A DNA stretch of 64,000 bases, from the NCBI GenBank assembly GCA_021151695.1, contig JAGKWU010000006.1:1-64000 (forward strand), read 5' to 3'. The DNA is from Cellvibrionaceae bacterium (GTDB lineage: Bacteria; Pseudomonadota; Gammaproteobacteria; Pseudomonadales; Cellvibrionaceae). A model generated the notes under the pieces. The model saw only the letters and a program-made list of their open reading frames with translations. It had not been told where the DNA came from and ran no database searches. Position 1 is the first letter of the stretch; each line of letters starts with the position of its first letter. Positions 51,809-62,100 of this stretch are shown in pieces. The position numbers and the translations under genes were made by a program.

Positions 51809-53038
51809 TCACACAAACTGCGCTGCGGCAAAACCCGATGCCCAGGCCCACTGGAAATTAAAACCACCCAGGTGCCCCGTAACATCCACCACCTCACCGA
51901 TAAAAAACAGACCGGGTTGCTGTTTGGCTTCCATGGTTTTGGAAGACAAAAAATCCACGTCCACCCCGCCAAGGGTGACTTCCGCAGTGCGGTATCCTTC
52001 AGTGCCCGCAGGCATGATTTCCCAGCGATGGAACTGGTCTGCTACCGCTTGCAGTTCCTTTGGTGTGTATTGATTGATGGGGCGTATATCGCCGCCGCCG
52101 GCGTTACCAGCAGCCTCACAAAAAACCTGGGCGATACTTTTGGTCAACAATTCGCCCATGATTGTAGTCAACAAAACCTTGGGGCGCTCACGCTGTTGTA
52201 GACTTAAAAATTCTACCAGATCGAGTTTTGGCAGGAGGTTGATTATTAAACTCTGTCCCGGCTGCCAATACGATGAAATCTGCAACATCGCCGGCCCGCT
52301 CAGGCCGCGGTGGGTAAATAGCAGGTTTTCTGTAAAGCTTTGTGCAGAGCCGCCTGGGCCACAAGTCACTGTGACTTCTGCCGCATTGCCGACGCAATCC
52401 TTAAACATTTCAAGCTGGGCTGGCGCCAGGGTGAAAGGCACCAAAGCCGCCGTGCGCGGCTTCAACCCCAAACCAAATTGCTCCGCCAATTCGTAACCTA
52501 AACCCGTTGCACCCATGGTGGGAATCGACAAGCCGCCGGTAGCCACCACCAAAGATTCACAAGAAATATCGCCCAGACTGGTGGCCAGCGTGTAACGCAA
52601 CGGCGATTGCCCATCCGATAAAGGAGTAACAGACTTTATCTCACAATGCGTCATTATCCGCGCGCCTGCCTGGTCGCATTCGCTCAGCAGCAGATCGAGA
52701 ATATCCTGAGATTTGTTATCGCAAAAAAGCTGGCCGAGTTTTTTTTCGTGATAGGCAACACCGTGCTTGAGTACCAGACCAATAAAATCCCATTGGGTAA
52801 AACGAGCAAGCGCCGATTTGCAAAAGTGTTCATTGGCTGAGAGGAAGTTTTTGGGCAGCACTTCCATATTGGTGAAGTTACAGCGCCCACCGCCGGACAT
52901 CAGGATTTTTTTGCCGGGTTTATTCGCGTGATCCAACACCAGCACCTGACGGCCGCGCGCCGCCGCATTGGCTGCACACATCAAACCGGCGGCGCCGGCG
53001 CCTATGATTACTACGTCAGTCTGTTGCGGAAGAGTCAT
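51809..53038 (-). CDS. BaiN/HI0933-family FAD-dependent flavoprotein (YhiN-like), 409 aa
   Basis: FAD-binding Rossmann motif GAGAAG (13-18), then the family signature KPGKKILMSGGGRCNFTN at ~41-58, and C-terminal FFIGEVVDVTGHLGGFNFQWAWASG. The physiological substrate is uncertain; some members reduce unsaturated bile-acid intermediates. Monocistronic, facing away from dcd by a 70-bp gap. Confidence 0.9.
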   Translation of the reverse strand: MTLPQQTDVVIIGAGAAGLMCAANAAARGRQVLVLDHANKPGKKILMSGGGRCNFTNMEVLPKNFLSANEHFCKSALARFTQWDFIGLVLKHGVAYHEKKLGQLFCDNKSQDILDLLLSECDQAGARIMTHCEIKSVTPLSDGQSPLRYTLATSLGDISCESLVVATGGLSIPTMGATGLGYELAEQFGLGLKPRTAALVPFTLAPAQLEMFKDCVGNAAEVTVTCGPGGSAQSFTENLLFTHRGLSGPAMLQISSYWQPGQSLIINLLPKLDLVEFLSLQQRERPKVLLTTIMGELLTKSIAQVFCEAAGNAGGGDIRPINQYTPKELQAVADQFHRWEIMPAGTEGYRTAEVTLGGVDVDFLSSKTMEAKQQPGLFFIGEVVDVTGHLGGFNFQWAWASGFAAAQFV

Positions 53039-53107
53039 GGTATCGGCTGGCTTGCGGCGCCGAAGCGCCGTTACTGCTAAAAAGTGGCTGGAAAATCCGG
53101 CGGAATA

Positions 53108-53677
53108 TTAAGTGCGCGGTAATGTCACGCCACGTTGGCCCTGGTATTTACCACCGCGGTCGCGATAAGAGGTTTCGCAGACTTCATCAGTTTCAAAGAA
53201 CAGCATTTGCGCTACGCCTTCGTTGGCGTAGATCTTCGCGGGCAGCGGCGTAGTGTTGGAGAACTCCAGGGTCACGTGACCTTCCCACTCAGGCTCCAGT
53301 GGCGTTACGTTCACGATAATGCCGCAACGCGCATATGTGGATTTACCGAGGCAAACGGTCAGGATAGAGCGTGGAATACGGAAGTACTCCACCGTGCGCG
53401 CCAACGCGAAAGAGTTGGGCGGAATAATGCAGACATCACTTTTGACATCCACAAAACTTTTTTCGTCAAAGTTTTTGGGGTCTACCACCGTAGAGTGCAC
53501 ATTGGTGAAGATCTTGAATTCATCGGCACAGCGCACGTCATAACCGTAGCTGGAGGTACCGTAGGAGATAAGGCGTGAACCATTGGTATCGTAGCGTACC
53601 TGGCCTGGCTCAAAGGGTTCAATCATGCCGTGCTGCTCTGCCATGCGGCGCATCCACTTGTCGGATTTGATGCTCAT
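53108..53677 (-). CDS. dcd: dCTP deaminase, 189 aa
   Basis: Trimeric dCTP deaminase fold. LARTVEYFRIPR, CLGKSTYARCGI and the active-site strand EPEWEGHVTLEFSNTT with the catalytic Glu, ending KYQGQRGVTLPR. It converts dCTP to dUTP in thymidylate synthesis. Length matches E. coli Dcd (193 aa). Confidence 0.95.
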   Translation of the reverse strand: MSIKSDKWMRRMAEQHGMIEPFEPGQVRYDTNGSRLISYGTSSYGYDVRCADEFKIFTNVHSTVVDPKNFDEKSFVDVKSDVCIIPPNSFALARTVEYFRIPRSILTVCLGKSTYARCGIIVNVTPLEPEWEGHVTLEFSNTTPLPAKIYANEGVAQMLFFETDEVCETSYRDRGGKYQGQRGVTLPRT

Positions 53678-53904
53678 TGCTGCTCCAAACGGGTCTTAAT
53701 CAGGTTGAGGTCGATATTGAAATCGGGGGACGAATCAGGGCCGGCATCATAGCGGTTTTCCCGCCGGTTAAAAACTGTAATCTCAGCTGCCAGCCACTCG
53801 CGCAGTGCGTAGAATCTTTCGCATCTGCCGGATGTAACCGGGTACAACCCTGCGTCAGGCAAATTCGGGCATTCGCCCTCCAGGAACTACATGTGAGGCC
53901 AATA

Positions 53905-55014
53905 ATGATAAAACACCTGACCAAACCTGCTTTATATCTGCTAACCGCCAGCCTGTTCGCCCTATTCGCCAGCACTAGCCAGGCGCAAGCCATAGCGCCG
54001 GTCGCTGTCGATCAACATTACCAACAGATAGGTAAATTTGACTCCAGCCAACTCCGCAAGCAGTCGGTGATCAGTATTAAAGGCAACCACTTTGTTGATG
54101 AGAAGGGCAAAGTCTTTATATTTCGCGGCGTCAGTATCGCAGACCCCGACAAGCTGACGAAAGAAGGCCAATGGAAGCCAGAACTGTTCGATGAGTTGAA
54201 AAACTGGGGGGTGAACACCGTCCGCCTGCCCATCCACCCCAAAGCCTGGCGCACCCGCGGCCAGGCGGATTACCTGAAGCTGCTCGACCAAGCGGTAGTA
54301 TGGGCAAATGCCCGGGATATGTATGTGATTGTTGACTGGCACTCCATTGGCTTTCTTGGAAGCGGCGCCTATCAGCATGAGATGTATCAAACGGATATCC
54401 AGGAGAGCTTTCGCTTCTGGCACGACATAGCCTACCGCTACCAAGGCGTGGCCACGACCGCTGTGTTTGAGCTGTTTAACGAACCAACCACACTGGAAAC
54501 CCCCTGGACCAAAGCCGATTGGACCCAGTGGAAAACTTTGAACGAGCAGATGATCGACGTTATCCGTGCAGTCAATAAACAGGCCATTCCGTTGGTGGCC
54601 GGCTTCAATTGGGCCTATGACCTAAGCCCACTAAAAGATGCACCTATTGCTCGCGATGCAGTGGCTTACGCTTCCCACCCCTACCCCCAAAAGGAAAAGC
54701 CGGAGCCCGCAACCAAAGAGAATTTCTTTAAAGCCTGGGATAAAAACTGGGGCTTTGCTGCAAAAACCTATCCAGTCATTTGCACCGAACTGGGCTGGGT
54801 TCAACCGAATGGTTATGGTGCCCATGTACCCGTTAAAAATGATGGCAGCTATGGCCCACAGATCGTGGAATATCTGGAAGAGCGCGGTATATCATGGATT
54901 GTCTGGGTGTTTGATCCGCAGTGGTCGCCCACCATGATCAATGACTGGAAATTTACGCCCTCGGAGCAAGGCGCGTTCTTTAAGAAAGTCCTGCAAGAAA
55001 AAGCCAGGCACTAA
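53905..55014 (+). CDS. Secreted glycoside hydrolase family 5 (endoglucanase-like), 369 aa
   Basis: Signal peptide 1-27 (ends SQA). TIM-barrel GH5 with the standard residues: RLPIHP around 107-112, H146 in VDWHS, N192 and acid/base E193 in ELFNEP, H258 with Y260, nucleophile E295 in ICTELGW, and W in IVWVFDP. No binding module is attached. It should cleave internal beta-1,4 bonds of cellulose or a related beta-glucan; mannan cannot be excluded. GAGG precedes the ATG at 53905. The mannanase gene follows 240 bp later on the same strand. Confidence 0.9.
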   Translation: MIKHLTKPALYLLTASLFALFASTSQAQAIAPVAVDQHYQQIGKFDSSQLRKQSVISIKGNHFVDEKGKVFIFRGVSIADPDKLTKEGQWKPELFDELKNWGVNTVRLPIHPKAWRTRGQADYLKLLDQAVVWANARDMYVIVDWHSIGFLGSGAYQHEMYQTDIQESFRFWHDIAYRYQGVATTAVFELFNEPTTLETPWTKADWTQWKTLNEQMIDVIRAVNKQAIPLVAGFNWAYDLSPLKDAPIARDAVAYASHPYPQKEKPEPATKENFFKAWDKNWGFAAKTYPVICTELGWVQPNGYGAHVPVKNDGSYGPQIVEYLEERGISWIVWVFDPQWSPTMINDWKFTPSEQGAFFKKVLQEKARH

Positions 55015-55021
55015 GCTCTCC

Positions 55022-55043
55022 GCCGCAGCCTTAGGGTTGCGGC
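55022..55043 (+). terminator. Probable terminator after GH5 gene
   Basis: Hairpin GCCGCAGCC-TTAG-GGTTGCGGC (one mismatch) beginning 8 bp after the stop codon, followed by a pyrimidine-rich stretch without a pure T run. Confidence 0.5.
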
Positions 55044-55165
55044 CCTCCACTCTTTATTTCCCCCCTATTTTTGCCTTTCCGGCCGGCATCTTATTTAGCC
55101 GTTCTTTACACTCAGGCGCCATTTCCCTGCTGGCCCGGCCGATTCCTTATCTATATACTTTAAAG

Positions 55166-55197
55166 TAACCGATTACAGCAGATCATGTAATCGGTTA
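55166..55197. promoter_or_regulatory. 11-bp perfect inverted repeat upstream of the mannanase gene
   Basis: TAACCGATTAC (55166-55176) and GTAATCGGTTA (55187-55197), 10 bp apart, centred ~75 bp before the GH26 start. The spacing and symmetry suit a dimeric regulator site, for example a sugar-responsive repressor; it may also form a hairpin. Confidence 0.4.
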
Positions 55198-55256
55198 TTC
55201 ACCTATAAAACCATAAAATTATCGGCATCAAACCCGCAGTACCCCCGGAGAAAATA

Positions 55257-56264
55257 ATGAGATCGACCTATCAACTGGCCGCTACCACGCTGCTTGCCTG
55301 TTACCTGACGGCATGCGGTGGCGGCACAGGCGGAACCAAATCCAACCTTCCAGCCACCCAAACCAGCACCGCCGCTACAACCACCAGCAGCGCCCCGACC
55401 GCCACCAGTTCAAGCTCCGCAACCTCCAGCAAGACGAGCTCCAGCCCAAGCCAAGCCAGTAGCGCAACATCAAACAACAGCTCAGCCTCATTCAACTCAT
55501 CCAGCATTGCCGCAGGTGCGCCTGGCAGTGTCGATGCAGGCAAAGATCAATCTGTGATTAGCGGCGCAAGCGTTTCCCTGGCAGCAACTTTACGTGGTAC
55601 AGATTCAGCCCCTTATAGCTATCAATGGAGCCAGATAAGCGGGCCTTCAGTCACATTAACCAATGCTAATAAGGCCACTGCCAGTTTTACCGCCCCGGCG
55701 GCGGCCAACCCGGCTCGAACCTTATTTAAGGTGACCGTCAGCGACAAAAACTCAAAAACCTACTCGGATACGGTAGCCTTAGAAATAGTCGATGCTGCTG
55801 CAGTTAAACGCTATGAAGCCGAAGCGGATACTGGAGTCACTCGCACCTCTGTCCAAACGACAGCCAACCTGAGTGGCTACTCAGGCACCGGCTATGTAAC
55901 TGGCTACAACGCCGAGGCTAGCGACACCACTGTGTGGACAATCAATTTCGATTCGGCAGGCTATTACAAAATCGACGTGGGTTATCAGGTGGATAGCTAC
56001 AAGGAATTTGTATTCCTGGTCGACAGTATCCAATACACCGGCAAGATGGCTTTTATCGATAAAGGCTTTCACGCTACGTCCATGGGCACCCAATGGCTGA
56101 GCGCCGGTAGCCATCAATTTACGATCAAAGGCGGATGGTCTTACTACAATCTCGACTACCTGCAATTTACACCGGTTGCAGCGCCGTCCCTTCCACAAGC
56201 TGTGGACGATGCGCCAGTTGATCCTATGGCCGATGCAAAAACCAGGGCGCTTATAGTTACATGA
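55257..56264 (+). CDS. GH26 mannanase lipoprotein, N-terminal part (linker, PKD-like and CBM35-like modules); frame broken
   Basis: Lipobox LTAC with C20, then a ~65-residue Ser/Thr/Ala linker as in many Cellvibrio enzymes, an Ig/PKD-like domain (~89-180, YSYQWSQISGPS) and a CBM35-like module (~184-312, starting RYEAEAD and ending LDYLQFTP). The frame then enters the start of the GH26 domain (PMADAKTRAL) and stops after IVT. In a typical GH26 protein the next residues would be YSYMIGNYGKK; restoring one T at about 56250 would give exactly that. Either a true frameshift mutation or a sequencing error separates it from the catalytic half. Confidence 0.8.
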   Translation: MRSTYQLAATTLLACYLTACGGGTGGTKSNLPATQTSTAATTTSSAPTATSSSSATSSKTSSSPSQASSATSNNSSASFNSSSIAAGAPGSVDAGKDQSVISGASVSLAATLRGTDSAPYSYQWSQISGPSVTLTNANKATASFTAPAAANPARTLFKVTVSDKNSKTYSDTVALEIVDAAAVKRYEAEADTGVTRTSVQTTANLSGYSGTGYVTGYNAEASDTTVWTINFDSAGYYKIDVGYQVDSYKEFVFLVDSIQYTGKMAFIDKGFHATSMGTQWLSAGSHQFTIKGGWSYYNLDYLQFTPVAAPSLPQAVDDAPVDPMADAKTRALIVT

Positions 56265-57196
56265 TTGGCAACTACGGTAAGAAAACGCTGTCAGGACAAC
56301 AAGATGCTGCCGAGATGGATACCATTTATTCACGCAGTGGAAAATTGCCGTCTATCTACGCATTTGATCTGTTGAATTACTCAACAGTTGCCACCACCGC
56401 CAGCGGCAGTACACCAAACAATCAAACCGAAAATTTTATTACAAAAGTAAAAGCTAACCAGCAAATCGGCAGCTTGATTTGGCACTGGCATTCACCGACA
56501 GGTGCAAAAAACACAGCAAACCCCTGCCCTAACAATAATAAAGCCGAGCCAGATAATCACTGCTGGTGGAACAGCTTTTACACAGCCCACACCAACTTTA
56601 ATTTAACCGCTGCATTGGCGGACACCAGTGGAGCTGATTACAAAGCCTTGATCGCCGATATAGATTTGATTGCGGTACAACTCAAAAAAGTGCAAGCAGC
56701 TGGCCTACCATTATTGTGGCGTCCACTGCACGAGTCTGACGGTGGCTGGTTTTGGTGGGGTGCGCAAGGCCCGGACAGTTTCAAAAAGCTCTGGCGAATC
56801 ATGCACGATCGTTTAACCAATTATCATCAATTACACAATTTAATTTGGGTACTAACGATTGGAAATACAGATTGGTATCCCGGTGATGACGTAGTAGATT
56901 TTGTTGGCATAGATGCTTATCCCACCGATAAACACGATTCACTCAACAGCTCATGGGACATGATGCTAGAACGCTTTGACGGCCATAAAATGGTAGTACT
57001 CAGTGAGTTTGGTGGTGTGCCTTTTATTAACGAGATGCAAGACAAAGGTATCTGGTGGGGTTACTTTGCCAGTTGGAATGATGGCGACGGTAGCAATCCG
57101 CTGGGGCCGAAAAAGATGACAACAGATGAAGTGAATTTGATTTACAACTTGCCTGGCGTAATTACAGCAGATGAGTTGAGCGTTTCGAACCAGTAA
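56261..57196 (+). CDS. GH26 mannanase catalytic domain (downstream half of frameshifted gene)
   Basis: Starts with MIGNYGKKTLSGQQD, the beginning of a GH26 core. Catalytic residues are E158 in PLHESDGG (acid/base) and E249 in VLSEFGG (nucleophile), with W-rich subsite residues WFWWG and DWYPGDD. It hydrolyses beta-1,4-mannan. Its ATG overlaps the upstream TGA (ATGA), so coupled translation is possible, but the product would lack a signal peptide. The natural reading is one gene with a single-base deletion near 56250. Confidence 0.88.
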   Translation: MIGNYGKKTLSGQQDAAEMDTIYSRSGKLPSIYAFDLLNYSTVATTASGSTPNNQTENFITKVKANQQIGSLIWHWHSPTGAKNTANPCPNNNKAEPDNHCWWNSFYTAHTNFNLTAALADTSGADYKALIADIDLIAVQLKKVQAAGLPLLWRPLHESDGGWFWWGAQGPDSFKKLWRIMHDRLTNYHQLHNLIWVLTIGNTDWYPGDDVVDFVGIDAYPTDKHDSLNSSWDMMLERFDGHKMVVLSEFGGVPFINEMQDKGIWWGYFASWNDGDGSNPLGPKKMTTDEVNLIYNLPGVITADELSVSNQ

Positions 57197-57213
57197 TTAG
57201 AATTGTTGAAAAC

Positions 57214-57250
57214 GAAAAGTAGCAAAGCCGAAAGGTTTGGCTACTTTTTT
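57214..57250 (+). terminator. Terminator after the GH26 gene
   Basis: AAAAGTAGC (57214-57222) pairs with GCTACTTTT (57240-57248), extended by near-complementary AAGCC/GGTTT around a GAAA loop, followed by a T run. Confidence 0.85.
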
Positions 57251-57274
57251 ATTCATTCCGATTTGAATCAAAAG

Positions 57275-57440
57275 CAAGAACTGGATCCCCGGCTTTGCCG
57301 AGGATGACGACTACCTATTTAGGAAGCTATCACTTTGCTGTTTAATTTTTCTAATAGGACGTTGGAATCCACAACGAATATTAAAGCACTTATTAAGAAG
57401 GGAGTCGTCATCCTCGGCAAAGCCGGGGATCCAGTTCTTG
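57275..57440. repeat. 38-bp perfect inverted repeat with 90-bp spacer
   Basis: Arms 57275-57312 and 57403-57440 are exact reverse complements, each containing GGATCCCCGGCTTTGCCG. Partial complementarity continues outward (AAAGCAAG/CTTGCTTT). The core resembles a dispersed intergenic repeat seen in many bacteria; the facing pair and 90-bp AT-rich spacer give it the outline of a miniature transposable element. No coding frame inside. Confidence 0.85.
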
Positions 57441-57456
57441 TCCTTGCTTTTTGAAC

Positions 57457-57996
57457 TTAAAACCCCGAACCCGGCTGCTTCAAAAACTCAACTTCTTCCG
57501 CAGTAGACTCCCGCCCCAAAATTTTATTGCGATGAGGGTAACGGCCAAATTTTTCGATAATCACTTTATGCTTCATCTCAAAATCCAGATTACCCTCCAA
57601 GCCCGGTTTTGAAAACAACTCAACCGCCAACTCATGGATAGCTAAAGACTCGCTGTGCATAAAGGGCATATATAAAAAACTACATTGCTTTTCAGACAGT
57701 GATTTATCTGCGCCAGCAAATACCGCCTCTTGCGCCAATACTAATCCCAGCGCATCCTGGGCAAATGACGCAGGAGTATCGCGAAACATGTTACGAGAGA
57801 ACTGGTCGAGCAGGATGATCTCTGCCAACCTGCCCTCCGCTGTTTTTCGCCAACTAAATAATTCACCACGCGCTGCCTGCGCATGCACATCCGCAAAGCG
57901 CTCGCGAATCAGTTGATCAAAGGCAGAATCCTTTACCCACCATTTTTTTGATTCAATTTCTTCAAACCAGAAATGTAAAACGCTTTGGTAATTCAT
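57457..57996 (-). CDS. DUF924 family protein, 179 aa
   Basis: All-helical DUF924 (TPR-like) with VLHFWFEEIESKKWW, LAEIILLDQFSRNMFRDTP and CSFLYMPFMHSE landmarks, length typical for the family. Cytoplasmic, function unknown. It ends 17 bp from the inverted repeat and begins 24 bp after mrp, so the two may be co-transcribed. Confidence 0.9.
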   Translation of the reverse strand: MNYQSVLHFWFEEIESKKWWVKDSAFDQLIRERFADVHAQAARGELFSWRKTAEGRLAEIILLDQFSRNMFRDTPASFAQDALGLVLAQEAVFAGADKSLSEKQCSFLYMPFMHSESLAIHELAVELFSKPGLEGNLDFEMKHKVIIEKFGRYPHRNKILGRESTAEEVEFLKQPGSGF

Positions 57997-58020
57997 AGCT
58001 TGGCCTCGCGCAATTAATTA

Positions 58021-59118
58021 TCAGTCTTCCGTAATTTCAATCTCGGGAACCGCTTGTGCATCAAGATTCTGCAGCCACAAATTAGCTGACAACTTGCGCG
58101 CGACATCGCGGTAAATCTTACTCACTGCAGATTCGGGATCGGCCACTACTGAAGGCTTGCCAGCATCTGCATCTTCACGGATCGATAAATGCAAAGGCAA
58201 CGAACCAAGCAATTCCGTTTGGTAGTCTTTGGCGATACGCTCACCGCCACCGCTACCGAATACATGCTCTTCATGGCCACAGTTGGAGCAAATATGGATT
58301 GCCATATTTTCCACCACACCCAACACGGGAACGTTCACCTTGCGGAACATCTCCACGCCTTTTTTTGCGTCCAACAGCGCAATATCTTGCGGCGTAGTCA
58401 CAATCACAGCACCGGTTACCGGTACTTTTTGCGCAAGAGTAATCTGGATATCGCCAGTGCCTGGCGGCATGTCGATTAAAAGATAATCCACATCTTGCCA
58501 ATAGGTTTGCGTGAGTAATTGTTGCAATGCGCCGCTCACCATAGGGCCACGCCACATCATGGGCGTATTTTCGTTCACCATAAAACCCATGGAGTTAATC
58601 TGCAGGCCGTAAGCTTGTACAGGCACCATAAATTGCTGTTCATTGTGCTTGATCACTTGCGGTGGGCGCTCTGGCGCCCCCAGCATTTGCGGTTGGCTGG
58701 GGCCGTAAATATCCGCATCCAGCACGGCTACGTGCGCACCTTCAGCGGCAAGTGCCAAGGCAAGATTGGCAGTCGTAGTTGATTTACCCACGCCACCCTT
58801 GCCCGATGCGACGGCGATAATATTTTTAACTTGGGGTAAAGCCTGTTGCGAATTGGCGGCAGGATTGGCATAAACCGTCCAACCTATATCCAGCCCCACC
58901 TGGGTTACACCGATTTTTTCCAGCGCCTGGTTAACTGCCAGGGCAATAAGCTGGTGGACGCTGTTAGCAGGATAGCCAAGTAACAGGGTTACATCGACTC
59001 GCTCACCCTGGATCTTGATATCAGTAACGGCATTAAGGCTGACCAGATCGCGGCCGGTGGTGGGATCTACAACATGGGACAGGGCCTGCTCAACGGCCGA
59101 TTGGTTGATTGCGGACAT
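58021..59118 (-). CDS. mrp: Iron-sulfur cluster carrier ATPase Mrp/ApbC, 365 aa
   Basis: An N-terminal MIP18-like domain (1-90) precedes a deviant Walker P-loop GKGGVGKS (106-113). The cluster-binding pair C277-x2-C280 sits in HICSNCG. DMPPGTGD is the Switch-II-type segment. It carries [4Fe-4S] clusters to apoproteins. The bidirectional-looking terminator downstream of the RND pump genes lies 35 bp upstream of this gene's start. Confidence 0.95.
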   Translation of the reverse strand: MSAINQSAVEQALSHVVDPTTGRDLVSLNAVTDIKIQGERVDVTLLLGYPANSVHQLIALAVNQALEKIGVTQVGLDIGWTVYANPAANSQQALPQVKNIIAVASGKGGVGKSTTTANLALALAAEGAHVAVLDADIYGPSQPQMLGAPERPPQVIKHNEQQFMVPVQAYGLQINSMGFMVNENTPMMWRGPMVSGALQQLLTQTYWQDVDYLLIDMPPGTGDIQITLAQKVPVTGAVIVTTPQDIALLDAKKGVEMFRKVNVPVLGVVENMAIHICSNCGHEEHVFGSGGGERIAKDYQTELLGSLPLHLSIREDADAGKPSVVADPESAVSKIYRDVARKLSANLWLQNLDAQAVPEIEITED

Positions 59119-59152
59119 TTAAAAAACCTCATTAGCAAATCATTACAGCAAT

Positions 59153-59180
59153 AAAAAGGGCACCTTGCGGTGCCCTTTTT
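59153..59180 (-). terminator. Rho-independent terminator of the RND operon
   Basis: Perfect 12-bp stem AAAAAGGGCACC (59153-59164), TTGC loop, GGTGCCCTTTTT (59169-59180), 20 bp after the RND permease stop. Confidence 0.92.
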
Positions 59181-59199
59181 ATGTTTTGCAGCCATTGTA

Positions 59200-62100
59200 T
59201 CAGCTTGCGACCTCGCCGTGCTCAAGGTCAGCCAAACGCTGCCTGTCCAGGTGGTGATCTTTCGCCAGGAGTACATACACAGACGGCAGTACAAACAAGG
59301 TAAAGATGGTACCAATCGCAATACCAAACACCAGCACCACACCGATTGAGTTACGTGCATGAGCACCGGCGCCGGTGGCGAAAATCAAGGGTGTATGGCC
59401 CGCAACTGTCGCAATACTGGTCATCAACACCGGGCGCAAACGCACTACAGCCGCCTGGCGAATAGCTTCAATTTTGCTCAAGCCTTCCTCTTGTAAACGA
59501 TTGGCAAATTCCACTACCAGAATACCGTTACGAGCAATCAACCCCATCAAAGTCACCAAACCTACCTGCGAATAAATATTCAGGGTGCTGGAGAAACCGT
59601 CCGTAAAGAAATGCATTTGCGGGTTGGGCATTCTGATAAAGGTGAAGATCAATGCACCAAACATCGCCATAGGCACGGAGCCCGCCAGAATCACGACTGG
59701 ATCGCGGAAACTGTTGTACTGCGCCGCCAGCACCAGGAAGATCATAGTGATCGCCATCAGGAACGCTGGCAGGAAAGTGTTGCCTTCACGCTTCAACTGA
59801 CGGGATTCACCCGTGTAATCCACGCTGTAGTTTTTCGGCAGGATTTCCGCAGCCTGCGTATCCAACCACGCCAGGGCCTCGCCCAAAGGCTGACTACCCA
59901 TACCGCTGATTTTCACCGAGTTCAACTGTTGGGTACGGTTGATGCTGCGCGGCGATGTGGTGTGAGTAATAGTCGCGATTTGATCGAGACGAATCAGCTC
60001 GTTGTTGGGGCCAGTCACATAGAGCTTGGTCAGATCTTCCGGCGTCAAACGCTCGATACGTTTAACTTGCGGAATCACTTTGTAACTCTGGCCCGCCATA
60101 TTAAAGCGATTGACATAACCGCCGCCGAGTAACGTACCCAAGTCATTGATCACGCTCTGCATGGTCAAACCCAAGTCCGCCACTTTTTCGCGGTCGATGT
60201 TCAATTGATAATCCGGCTGGTCAACTTTGGTATCCAATACGGTGAAGTAAAAGAGACCGCTGGCATTCATTTTTTGTTGCAGCTTGAGTGCGTACTCATA
60301 AACCTTGGTTGCATCTTCCGTTGAAGAAACCACGTATTCAATTGGGAAAGTACCACCACCCGGCAATGCCGGAGGAGTAATAGGATTGATACGCACGCCC
60401 GCAACATCACTCAGCGCTTTTTGCACCTCCGGCAAAATTTCGGTCACTGTGCGCGAGCGATCTTCCCAAGGCTTGGTCACCATGCCCGAGAAGCCACCCG
60501 TCGGGAACGTGATCTGGAAAGTAAAGTCCGTCTCGGGAATAGACATAAATGCTTTGTTAATGATCTTGCCCGAATAGGATGAGTTCTCCATGGTGGAGTT
60601 TGCTGGAGCATCAACAATACCGAAGATAACACCTTGATCTTCACCGGGAGCCAATTCTTTGGGCGACATCATATAAAGCGGTACACACAAGAGCGCAACA
60701 CCCACCCAGAATATGTATATGCCGCCGCGGTGTTGCAAAGTGAAATTTAATTTTTCACTGTAGTAAGCAGCAAAGCGTTCGAAAGGTTTAGCCAAAGGTG
60801 CTTTGATTTCGCGGTGCGGTTTCAGCATGCGAGAACCCAGCATAGGTGACAACGTAATAGCCACTATCGCCGAGATGCTTACCGCACCCGCCAGCGTAAT
60901 TGCAAACTCGCGGAACAGCGTACCGGTCAAACCACCTTGTAAACCAATAGGTACATATACAGAGATGAGTGTTACTGTCATCGCTAATATAGGACCAGCT
61001 AGCTCACGTGCCGCAATAAGCGCTGCATTGAAAGGAGATTTGCCTTCCTGAATATGACGCTCAATGTTTTCCACCATTACAATCGCATCGTCCACTACCA
61101 GACCCACGCAGAGCACGATCGAAAGCAGCGTCAACAAATTGAGCGAGAAACCCAGCACTTGCATAAGGAACAGAGCACCAATCAGCGATAGAGGAATCGC
61201 CAATACGGGAATAATGACCGAGCGACTGAAACCCAGGAAGAGGAAAATTACCAGGATAATAATCAGCAAGGTTTCGGTCAGGGTTTTAATAACTTCGTGA
61301 ATCGCTGAATCGATATATTTGGTCGCATCATAAGCAACCAGACCGTTTAAACCGGAAGGCAAATCCGCCTGGATCTTGGCCATTTCCTTATTAACGTTGC
61401 GAATAACTTCCAGCGAGTTGGCATTAGGGGCAACCCATACACCCATAAATACGGCGGTATCACCAGAGTAGTTAACTTCGGTGTTGTAATCTTCTGCACC
61501 TAGCACTATGTCAGCCACATCAGCGAGACGAATGGTACCTTCACTATTGTGGCGAACAATCAACCGTTTGAAGTCATCAGCCGATTTGAGATCAGTGTTT
61601 GCACGCAGATTAACTTGTGTATAACTGCCACGTGTTTGGCCAATAGCGGCCTGTACGTTGTTTGCAGCCAGCGCCTGACGCACTTCGGTGGGCGAAATAT
61701 TTAACGCGGCGAGCTTGTCGGTTTTCAACCAGATACGCATGGCGAAAGTACGACCACCCAACACCTCAGCTTTTTGCACACCAGCAATAGCCGTGAGGCG
61801 CGGTTGGATAGAGCGCGTCAGGAAATCTGTGATCTGGTTTTGATCCAGGATTTTCGAGTTGAAACTCAAATAAGCAGAAGCAAATTGACTGTCCGCCGCT
61901 TCAACCGTAATGGCAGGCACTTCAGATTCTGGCGGAAGGTTGCCGCGCACCTGATTTACCTTGGCGGTGATTTCTGTCATCGCCTTGAGCGGGTCATAGT
62001 TCAAATGCAAGTGCACATTGATGGTGGACATACCCATAGCACTGCTTGATTCGATGTAATCAATACCACCAGCTGATGCAATTGCGCGCTCAATTGGTGT

